Below are positions 6,840-13,269 of a stretch of 20,371 bases of DNA, piece by piece. Positions within the stretch are counted from its first letter, which is position 1; each line of letters begins with the position of its first letter. The stretch comes from Candidatus Levyibacteriota bacterium (lineage in GTDB: Bacteria; Patescibacteriota; Microgenomatia; Levybacterales; UBA12049), in assembly GCA_023245515.1 (NCBI GenBank), contig JAHFKE010000016.1:1-20371 (forward strand), read 5' to 3'. The notes beneath the pieces are model-generated. The model was not told the DNA's origin, ran no database searches, and saw only the letters and a list, made by a program, of their open reading frames with translations. Position numbers and translations under genes: made by a program.

Positions 6840-8231
6840 TTATTCTGAGGGAACAGGAGGAAGAGTGCCGGGAGCAACAGAAGCTGGCTGTGCGCCTTGT
6901 GACTGCGGCACTTGTGGAACTACTTGTGGCGTATCAGAAAGAGGAGCAGGCATGACACCAGGCGCCTGCTGCGGAGGAGATTGCGGAGGAAGAGGAGCAG
7001 GCTGCATTGAAGAAGCTGCCTGTTGCATAGGATTTGTCGCCGCATCCTGGAGTGCTGTAGGTGCTACTCCAATAGATGCTACTGACGGATTTTCTGACAC
7101 AGCGCCCTGTCCTGCTGGAGAAACTTGTCCTGAATTAGTCGTAGAGACCTGTCCTGAGCTTGTCGAAGGATTTGAGCTCGGGCCTACTGCTGACTTTGCC
7201 CCTACCATAACCGCCTGTTCGACCAATCTATTAGCATAGCCGTACTCATTGTCGTACCATGCAATCACCTTGAGCATGTTACCTCCGACCACTTGTGTCA
7301 AAGTCAGATCTGCGATACTTGAGTGTGAGTTACCGATGATATCGCTTGAAACCAAAGGATCTTCCGAAACGGCGAGTATACCCTTAAACTCAGGCTTATC
7401 TGAAGCTACTTTTAGAAGACTGTTTACCTCCTCAACGGTAACGTTCCTCTTTAAGAGAAAGGTGAAGTCCGAAAGTGACCCTACGGGTACAGGCACGCGA
7501 ATTGAAAGTCCTGCAAAAATACCCTTCAGCGGCGGATACGCTTCAGCGGCGGCAATTGTTGCGCCTGTTGAAGTCGGGACAATATTAAGTCCTGCTGCAC
7601 GAGCACGACGATAGTCTTTGTGTCCACCATCTTGAAGCTCCTGATCGGAAGTGTATGCGTGAATTGTTGTCATCATGGCCTTATCAATACCAAAAGCATC
7701 ACCAATGGCCTTTGCAACAGGCGCAATGCAATTGGTCGTACAGGATGCATTACTAATGACATTCTCTCCTTGGTAGCTCTCGTCATTCACTGAAATGACG
7801 TACGTTGGCATATCGCCTTCTTTTCCCGGAGCTGAGAGAACGACTGACTTTGCCCCGGCAGCTAAGTGCAGACTCGCTTTTTCTTTAGTCGTAAAAACCC
7901 CTGTTGCTTCAATGACTACATCAACATTACTATTCCTCCACGGAAGAAGCGTTGGGTCCTTTTGAGAATAGACAGGGATGTCTTTACCATTAACAACCAG
8001 ATGACCAAGAAAAGCCTTATCTGCCTGATCAGGGTTGGGCTTAATACTTACCTCAAAGGGAAGTAGTCCATACACACTGTCATATTTTAGAAGATACATC
8101 CAGCCCTTAAGATCTGTCGAGGAGCCAACGTTGATGGCTACAACGTCCATTTCATCAGAGTGCCACTGGAGCATAACGCGATGAGCAACTCGCCCAATTC
8201 TCCCATAACCGTTAATCGCAACTCGTACCAT
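6840..8231 (-). CDS. gap: Glyceraldehyde-3-phosphate dehydrogenase with long Pro/Gln-rich C-terminal extension
   Basis: Glycolytic enzyme oxidising glyceraldehyde 3-phosphate to 1,3-bisphosphoglycerate. The Rossmann motif INGYGRIGR is at 6-14, catalytic Cys164 in SNASCTTNC (160-168), the general-base His191 in TIHAYTSDQ, and the WYDNEYGYANRLVEQ end of the catalytic domain at about 325-339. Two oddities. The residue that is normally Asp after AIN (E. coli AINDLL) is Val35, removing the carboxylate that favours NAD over NADP. The protein also continues for about 118 residues beyond the normal end (346-463) as a low-complexity Pro/Gln/Ala/Ser tail that includes a translated DNA repeat (NPSTSSGQ, 354-361). 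The tail is in frame without interruption. A -10 hexamer ends 6 nt before the ATG. Confidence 0.97.
   Translation of the reverse strand: MVRVAINGYGRIGRVAHRVMLQWHSDEMDVVAINVGSSTDLKGWMYLLKYDSVYGLLPFEVSIKPNPDQADKAFLGHLVVNGKDIPVYSQKDPTLLPWRNSNVDVVIEATGVFTTKEKASLHLAAGAKSVVLSAPGKEGDMPTYVISVNDESYQGENVISNASCTTNCIAPVAKAIGDAFGIDKAMMTTIHAYTSDQELQDGGHKDYRRARAAGLNIVPTSTGATIAAAEAYPPLKGIFAGLSIRVPVPVGSLSDFTFLLKRNVTVEEVNSLLKVASDKPEFKGILAVSEDPLVSSDIIGNSHSSIADLTLTQVVGGNMLKVIAWYDNEYGYANRLVEQAVMVGAKSAVGPSSNPSTSSGQVSTTNSGQVSPAGQGAVSENPSVASIGVAPTALQDAATNPMQQAASSMQPAPLPPQSPPQQAPGVMPAPLSDTPQVVPQVPQSQGAQPASVAPGTLPPVPSE
7102..7170. repeat. REP-like repeat and degenerate copies inside the gap coding region
   Basis: TCCTGAGCTTGTCGAAGGA at 7152-7170 (plus strand) is a short imperfect palindrome I know as a widely dispersed REP-like sequence in many bacterial genomes. 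It is read in frame as NPSTSSGQ. Diverged relatives precede it at about 7123-7145 (TTGTCCTGAATTAGTCGTAGA) and 7102-7120 (CCTGTCCTGCTGGAG), giving three SGQ/AGQ-V-S units in the protein. Recognition of the family is from memory; no search was run. Confidence 0.65.
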
Positions 8232-8237
8232 AATTCA

Positions 8238-8267
8238 AGTATAGACTATAAATTTTGGGGATTTCAA
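8238..8267 (-). promoter_or_regulatory. Promoter of gap (predicted leaderless)
   Basis: TTGAAA (8267-8262), 18-bp spacer, TATACT (8243-8238), then six bases TGAATT before the ATG at 8231. Transcription starting the usual 7 nt after the -10 would begin on the A of the start codon. No Shine-Dalgarno is present. Confidence 0.65.
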
Positions 8268-8315
8268 TAGGTCAGTTTTTGCCAGCCTCATAACAAAAGG
8301 ATTTTAAAAGATTCA

Positions 8316-8348
8316 TATAATGCAAAGGGCTTTTTGGTCTGCTAGACT
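8316..8348 (+). promoter_or_regulatory. Promoter(s) of the 541-aa gene
   Basis: Two -10 candidates exist. TGC-TAGACT (TAGACT at 8343-8348) is an extended -10 ending six bases before the ATG at 8355, the leaderless geometry seen at other genes here. A perfect TATAAT at 8316-8321 would instead give a ~27-nt leader lacking a Shine-Dalgarno. Neither has a convincing -35. Confidence 0.5.
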
Positions 8349-8354
8349 TAACTT

Positions 8355-9980
8355 ATGAGTGAAACAGGAGAAATGCCGGCACCCCCGGTCGAGGAGGCAG
8401 AACGAAGGCCTGAAAGGCAGCTTATCAACAAAGAGATGGCAGGTGCTCAGGCTGCTCTCCTCTTAGGCCGTAGGCCGGAATCGGGCAAAGGGATTGATAG
8501 AGCAGAGATTGAAGACATCGCAAGAGGTGCAGCACCCGACACAAGAGACTCCACGAATGCATCAAGATATGAACGGACTGACGCATGGAATCAGGGAGCA
8601 TACAAAGACCTAACCAGAGCGGAAAAAATGCAAAAATGGGAGGAGCGAACGGATGCCTTCCTAGGCAAACAAAAAGGAACACCTCAAGAAGAACTACTAA
8701 AAAATATAGGCATTGATCTAGCAGCCGGAACAAACGCAAGAGATATCTATCAAACTCTCATGAAGGATCAAAAAGGAGACATAGGTTACTTCGCCCAACT
8801 TGTAGCAAGGCATAATACGGCTGAACAAATAGATCAAAACAGAGAGCTTATCCAACAATTGGCAGAAAGGCTTTACGGGAAAAATTCTGCCCAAGTCTCA
8901 AGTCTTTTGGCAGAAGGCATCAAGAATGCACAGACAGATCCTGAGGGATTTACCAATACAGCCCAAGAACAGGCGCAAAAGGGTGATCAGATGCCAGGGG
9001 CCGACGTAATTAAAAACATGCAAGAACACGCGAGATGGGTAGACAAATCGCAAAATCCACAAGATTTTATGGGCGAAGAGGTTGGGTCAAGATTAGCCGG
9101 AACTTCAGAGATCTTCAAACTAGTAGACAAGAGCTCCCCCATAGATGGGGCAAAAATCAGAGCGCAAATAGACAAGTATTATCCTGCATTAGCAAATTTA
9201 GCCAGCATTATTGCACATGAGAACAATCCGGATATACCAGCAGTCTATCTCACCCCCGAAGAAGCAAAGCGGATGAAGCCCCTTGCAGAAAGAGTGTCAA
9301 AGGGCTTAGGCAAAGTCTCTGCAAAATACAAAGATAAATTTCTGGGAAGACATGCCAGAAGATGGGAAGAAAGGCTGGATAGTAAAGCAGAATCTACAGC
9401 CGGAGATTTGCTTGACCAAGCGGCTGGCGAGGTTATAAAAGGCGCAAGAACGATAGAGGGCATTTCTGACCCGCAACAACAATTTGTAAAAGAAATGAAA
9501 CAACTCTATGACGGCCTCACTGCCCCCGAAGCAAATCCTGCTGAATATGTAAGCAGTATTCTCTCCACGAGAAGAGGTGAATATCCGCTACTTGGAGAGC
9601 TGGCAGGAAATTATGGCCAATTACATGCTCTAATAGCTGAAAACGCCACAAAGATAGGCATAGCAGCACCTGAGGTAATAAAAGGACTTGAGACATTCTT
9701 ACGAGGCCAGGGCGTCGCCGATGTACAGCCGGCTCAGATTCCCAAGCAGGGCTGGCTGCGATCAGTAGCAGAAGAAGGTGCGCCAAAGAAGCTGGCACTG
9801 GCCGACAGAGCAACACCTGAAGTCTTGCGTGCCATAAAAGACATGCTCCCTACAGATGGTTACGCCTTCTCCAGAAAAATATACGGCCTTGCGGAAAGCA
9901 TCGTAGAACTCAAACAACAAGGTAGAACCAATGAAGAAATAAGAGATCTACTCGTTAGCGCTTTGCCTGCTCAACAATAA
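8355..9980 (+). CDS. Unrecognised 541-aa cysteine-free helical protein
   Basis: I do not recognise this family. The protein has no cysteine, no membrane span and no signal peptide. It is rich in Ala, Glu, Lys, Arg and Gln throughout, suggesting a mostly alpha-helical cytoplasmic protein. The first ~110 residues are very polar and probably disordered (PAPPVEEAERRPERQ start). Later stretches such as LLKNIGIDLAAGTNARDIYQTL and the closing IYGLAESIVELKQQGRTNEEIRDLL look like packed helical hairpins. No catalytic motif stands out. It is transcribed divergently from gap with 123 bp between starts, and a hairpin-plus-T terminator follows at 10052-10086. A structural or scaffold role is conceivable, but no function is supported. 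Confidence 0.85.
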   Translation: MSETGEMPAPPVEEAERRPERQLINKEMAGAQAALLLGRRPESGKGIDRAEIEDIARGAAPDTRDSTNASRYERTDAWNQGAYKDLTRAEKMQKWEERTDAFLGKQKGTPQEELLKNIGIDLAAGTNARDIYQTLMKDQKGDIGYFAQLVARHNTAEQIDQNRELIQQLAERLYGKNSAQVSSLLAEGIKNAQTDPEGFTNTAQEQAQKGDQMPGADVIKNMQEHARWVDKSQNPQDFMGEEVGSRLAGTSEIFKLVDKSSPIDGAKIRAQIDKYYPALANLASIIAHENNPDIPAVYLTPEEAKRMKPLAERVSKGLGKVSAKYKDKFLGRHARRWEERLDSKAESTAGDLLDQAAGEVIKGARTIEGISDPQQQFVKEMKQLYDGLTAPEANPAEYVSSILSTRRGEYPLLGELAGNYGQLHALIAENATKIGIAAPEVIKGLETFLRGQGVADVQPAQIPKQGWLRSVAEEGAPKKLALADRATPEVLRAIKDMLPTDGYAFSRKIYGLAESIVELKQQGRTNEEIRDLLVSALPAQQ

Positions 9981-10051
9981 AGCTTGTCCGCTTCTTGTCT
10001 TAAATCTGTTGCCAAAGTGTCCAGCAGCCCTAACAAGGATTAGGAATAATG

Positions 10052-10086
10052 AATTAAGAAGAAAGGACCTTGCTCTCTTAATTTTT
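10052..10086 (+). terminator. Likely terminator between the 541-aa gene and gdhA
   Basis: AATTAAGA (10052-10059) pairs with TCTTAATT (10076-10083); the interior can form a short AAGG/CCTT stem, and a run of five T follows the A at 10081. The 8-bp AT-rich outer stem is modest. The surrounding gap (9981-10112) otherwise holds only a GCTTCTTGCTTC-like repeat word. Confidence 0.45.
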
Positions 10087-10112
10087 GCGTCTTGCTTCCT
10101 ACTTCTAAGCAT

Positions 10113-11408
10113 ATGGTCAAACATAATCTCTGGCATGCTGCAAAACAACAATTGGAAAAAGCTGAAAAAGCAGCTAAGTTTAGCCCACTTTTCATCGCCC
10201 AATTATCACAACCCGAGAGAATCATAGAGCTCTCCCTCCCCTTCTTTCGGGATAGTGGGAAAGTAGAGGTAGTTAGGGGTTATCGGATTCAATATAACAA
10301 CGCTCTTGGCCCTTATAAAGGGGGCCTGCGCTACCATCAGGATGTTTCTATGGATGAAGTAAAAGCGCTGGCCTTCTTCATGATGATTAAGAACGCAGTT
10401 ATTGGAGTACCTTTTGGTGGAGGGAAAGGTGGTATTACGGTAAATCCCAAAACCCTTTCCGAAGCTGAACTTGAGCGCCTTACCCGCCTCTTCACAAGAG
10501 GACTAGCGCCCAATATTGGCCCGACTGTTGATGTCCCCGCACCCGATGTGAATACTACTCCTAAGACCATGAGCTGGATCGCTGATGAATATTCCAAGAT
10601 CGTGAACAAAAAGGCCCTGGCTGTTGTGACAGGCAAACCCATTGATAAAGGTGGCTCATTGGGAAGAACTGAAGCAACGGGGTTAGGGGGCGTGTATGCC
10701 CTGCTACAGGTCTTAAAAAAGATGGGTAAAAATCCCAAGCAAATGACCGTCGCCATACAAGGATTTGGCAATGTGGGACGATATCTCGCCTACTTTTTGC
10801 AGAAAGAGGGATTTAAAATTGTCGCTCTTTCTGATTCAAATGGAGGAATTTTTGTACCCGGTGGGATTGAAAATATCGATCAAATACAAAAATGTAAGGA
10901 GGGTAAGGGTTATTTGGCCGGTTGCTACTGCATAGGGGAGGCTTGCGATATCCTAAATAAAGACAAGCTTTCAGGACATGACATCTCAAACAAAGAAATC
11001 TTGGAGCTGCCGGTTGATATACTCGTTCCTTCTGCCCTTGAAAATGTCATCACAAAAACCAATGCTCCCAAGATTAAGGCGAAGATAATCCTAGAAATGG
11101 CAAATGGACCGACTACATTTAAGGCTGATGAGATTCTTAACAAGCGCAGGATTACCGTTATACCCGATGTCCTTGCCAATTCAGGAGGAGTTGTGGTCTC
11201 CTACTTTGAATGGTATCAGAACATGAATAATGAAAAATGGACCAAGAAAGAGGTTTTTGCCAAACTCAAAAAGAAAATGAAGAAAGCAGTTAATGAAGTC
11301 TGGGATTTGTCTCAGCAGCAAAAGATATCACTGAGAGACGCCTCTTATGCTGTCTCTCTCAAACGCATTGAAGAAGCACACAATAAAAATCAGGGTAAGA
11401 AGCAATAA
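10113..11408 (+). CDS. gdhA: Glutamate dehydrogenase
   Basis: Interconverts glutamate and 2-oxoglutarate plus ammonia, linking nitrogen and central carbon metabolism. The 431-aa protein has the family's glutamate-binding and catalytic segments: GYRIQYNNALGPYKGGLRYH, then ALAFFMMIKNAVIGVPFGGG with the catalytic-type Lys, PAPDVNTTPKTMSWIADEY, the GGSLGRTEATGLGG stretch, and the dinucleotide fold VAIQGFGNVGRY. I prefer the ATG at 10113 (MVKHNLWHAAKQQLEKA), which matches the usual N-terminus, over a TTG seven codons earlier that lies in a repeat-like stretch. Odd: a four-cysteine insert in the nucleotide-binding domain (CKEGKGYLAGCYCIGEAC, from about 10890), possibly a metal or redox site. Coenzyme preference cannot be read with certainty. 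Confidence 0.95.
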   Translation: MVKHNLWHAAKQQLEKAEKAAKFSPLFIAQLSQPERIIELSLPFFRDSGKVEVVRGYRIQYNNALGPYKGGLRYHQDVSMDEVKALAFFMMIKNAVIGVPFGGGKGGITVNPKTLSEAELERLTRLFTRGLAPNIGPTVDVPAPDVNTTPKTMSWIADEYSKIVNKKALAVVTGKPIDKGGSLGRTEATGLGGVYALLQVLKKMGKNPKQMTVAIQGFGNVGRYLAYFLQKEGFKIVALSDSNGGIFVPGGIENIDQIQKCKEGKGYLAGCYCIGEACDILNKDKLSGHDISNKEILELPVDILVPSALENVITKTNAPKIKAKIILEMANGPTTFKADEILNKRRITVIPDVLANSGGVVVSYFEWYQNMNNEKWTKKEVFAKLKKKMKKAVNEVWDLSQQQKISLRDASYAVSLKRIEEAHNKNQGKKQ

Positions 11409-11413
11409 AAATG

Positions 11414-12049
11414 TTACTTTTTACGGGCTGTTAGTGAGACAACAGACTCCTGCTTCTTCCTACTTCTCAGCTTCTTGAAGCCCTGCCAAAGATATTTTAT
11501 ATCCTCCTTCATTGGTTTAAAAATAAATTTATTATTAAGTCGCAAATATGGTTTTAAAACTTTTCCGGCATACCAGGCAGTCAAAAAATCAAACCTATGC
11601 CTCTTATTGCAATGAGAACATTCTCGCAGAAAAGGAATATCTTTAGCTTCTGAGCAGGATATTTGTCCAGGAGTCAAAATTTTGTCTAATAATTTACCCT
11701 GATCCGAAGCTGCCTCTTGATACTCACTTTTTATTTTCCTCCAAACCTCTTTAATACCCATTTTTTTATTTCCCTGCACTTCCTCTTTTTCATCCTTTTT
11801 AGATTTATCTAAAGACTGCTCTATGGCGTTTTCAAAAGCAGCCTCTAACTCTTCTTGTGGCTCTTCCTGCTTAAACTCTTTTTGAATTTCTTCTATTCGT
11901 GAATGTTCTGCCTGCTCTGCTGGCTCAACACCCTCAACTCTAAGAAGAGTAACAGGCGCCTCTCCTCTCGAAGCATTCCTCCTTTCTTTTCTTTTAGTTG
12001 GCGCCTCTCCTCCTCCCTCTCTCCTTATAATCTCATTTCTGTTCTCCAT
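11414..12049 (-). CDS. Unrecognised charged protein with possible Cys3His site
   Basis: A 211-aa protein of unknown family, convergent with gdhA (5 bp between stop codons). The first ~95 residues are extremely rich in Glu, Lys, Arg and Gln and probably disordered or coiled coil (EEIQKEFKQEEPQEELEAAF). A more ordered C-terminal half holds C132, C144, C147 and H151 (CSEAKDIPFLRECSHCNKRH), which could bind one zinc. The basic tail (KKLRSRKKQ, then SLTARKK) could contact nucleic acid. No membrane span. Its TAGAAT -10-like hexamer ends 11 nt before the ATG. A DNA- or RNA-associated role is a guess; only the zinc-type motif is seen. Confidence 0.75.
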   Translation of the reverse strand: MENRNEIIRREGGGEAPTKRKERRNASRGEAPVTLLRVEGVEPAEQAEHSRIEEIQKEFKQEEPQEELEAAFENAIEQSLDKSKKDEKEEVQGNKKMGIKEVWRKIKSEYQEAASDQGKLLDKILTPGQISCSEAKDIPFLRECSHCNKRHRFDFLTAWYAGKVLKPYLRLNNKFIFKPMKEDIKYLWQGFKKLRSRKKQESVVSLTARKK

Positions 12050-12135
12050 ATTATGAGACTATTCTACAATTAGATTGGCCTATCTACTTGATATTTACAT
12101 TACTAAACTATTACAGGATTATGAGGCGACTTGTG

Positions 12136-13164
12136 TCAATCGGAGAATTCCTGGGTATACATCTTGCCGTAAACTCCCCCATTAATGACACCGATACCCA
12201 CTTTTGTATAGTGAGGATCGAGAATATTTTCTCTATGTTCTGGACTATTCATAAGTCCCGTCATCGCAAATTCGGTACTGGGAGCAAAAGCCAGGTTCTC
12301 TCCGGCAAAGGAATATTTGAGTCTGGCCTTATTCATCCGGTCAAAAGGCGTGAGCCCTTCAGGAGTGTAGTGAGAGAAGTATCCTCGCTTAAGCATATCT
12401 TTTGCGTGGGCTCTTCCAACATCACGGAGATCAGTATCAGAAGCTAAAGGCGAGAGCCCATTGTGCACACGCTCAGTATTAAGCAGGCTGAACATCTTCC
12501 CCTCTGCTTCTTCATCAACTGCGCCATTTTCAACGGTAAAATGCAAAGCGACCGTTTCATCGCTTTTGGGTTTAACCGTCAAGAAGTTGAGGGTCTCATT
12601 CAAAGTTCCTCCGAAAAGTGAGTTGAGATATCTCTCCATGACAGAAGTGTTAGCTAGCAATTGACCTCCGACTTGCGAACCTGTCACCAACGCTTTAACC
12701 AAGGGAGAAGAAGGAAGCGCGACCAGAATACTTAAAAAGAACGAGAGGATAATGAAGGAAGAAACAACCCCTGGGATAACACCCAGCATGTGATCTATTT
12801 TTTTAAAGATCCTGTAAGGAAGACTTAATTTGGGAAGTGAGGGCAGATGCTTAACAATTCTCCTTAAAATTATCTGTATGATAACTTCGCTCGTTACTGC
12901 CGTAAGAAAGAAAGCGAGCGCATTGGCAAGTCCTAGAGGCAAAGAAAAAAGCGTGATAAAAAGATTTGCAAAAATTCCATAAAACTTAAGCGCAATGGTA
13001 AAGGCGCTCACAAATCCCAAGAGATCCAAAGCAGCCAGTATAAAACCGAGCTTGTAACCTTCATAGATATAGAAAAACACGACGACGACGATAATAAGAT
13101 CAAGGAGATTAAAGTGAGGCTTGGCAGTTGAAAGCTGAATGAGAAAATTGCTTATAGTGTCCAT
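12136..13164 (-). CDS. CvpA-family membrane protein fused to a CAP/SCP domain
   Basis: A two-part 342-aa protein. The N-terminal ~170 residues are four or so hydrophobic spans in a CvpA-like pattern (LLDLIIVVVVFFYIYEGYKLGF, then LDLLGFVSAF). The C-terminal ~120 residues are a bacterial CAP/SCP (PR-1-like) domain: LLNTERVHNGLSPLASDTDL, GRAHAKDMLKRGYFSH, GENLAFA and NSPEHRENILDPHYTKVGIG, with the conserved histidines and Glu of the family. The CAP domain should face outside the membrane. I choose the ATG at 13164: the upstream ATG at 13179 lies inside the TATAAT -10 hexamer and would not be in the transcript. It is divergent from the first PBP gene, suggesting an envelope role; CAP-domain activity in bacteria is largely unknown. 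Confidence 0.9.
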   Translation of the reverse strand: MDTISNFLIQLSTAKPHFNLLDLIIVVVVFFYIYEGYKLGFILAALDLLGFVSAFTIALKFYGIFANLFITLFSLPLGLANALAFFLTAVTSEVIIQIILRRIVKHLPSLPKLSLPYRIFKKIDHMLGVIPGVVSSFIILSFFLSILVALPSSPLVKALVTGSQVGGQLLANTSVMERYLNSLFGGTLNETLNFLTVKPKSDETVALHFTVENGAVDEEAEGKMFSLLNTERVHNGLSPLASDTDLRDVGRAHAKDMLKRGYFSHYTPEGLTPFDRMNKARLKYSFAGENLAFAPSTEFAMTGLMNSPEHRENILDPHYTKVGIGVINGGVYGKMYTQEFSD

Positions 13165-13170
13165 AATTTT

Positions 13171-13176
13171 ATTATA
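13171..13176 (-). promoter_or_regulatory. -10 of the CvpA-CAP gene (predicted leaderless)
   Basis: A perfect TATAAT on the minus strand, followed by six bases AAAATT and the ATG at 13164. The -35 region is poor. The hexamer overlaps the codons after the upstream in-frame ATG (13179), which argues against that start. Confidence 0.6.
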
Positions 13177-13254
13177 CATACTTACTTTGTAATTGCGTAG
13201 CAGCGTTTGCCTCAGCCAGGCGCAAACACGGCTAATTACCTTTCAGATCGAATA

Positions 13255-13263
13255 TGCTAAAAT
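13255..13263 (+). promoter_or_regulatory. Extended -10 of the first PBP gene (predicted leaderless)
   Basis: TGC-TAAAAT (hexamer at 13258-13263) is a classical extended -10. Six bases, AAGCAG, separate it from the ATG at 13270. No strong -35 is visible, as is usual for extended -10 promoters. Confidence 0.6.
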
Positions 13264-13269
13264 AAGCAG

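Noticed and set aside
6865..7239. 124-codon Gly/Cys-rich plus-strand frame
   Set aside because: It is the complement of the Pro/Gln/Ser-rich GAPDH tail; codon composition explains the open frame.
10092..10112. TTG start for glutamate dehydrogenase
   Set aside because: The added residues are repeat-like and the ATG at 10113 matches the family N-terminus.
11404..11424. Bidirectional terminator between gdhA and the 211-aa gene
   Set aside because: TAAAAA and TTTTTA could pair but the stem is six A-T pairs, too weak to support.
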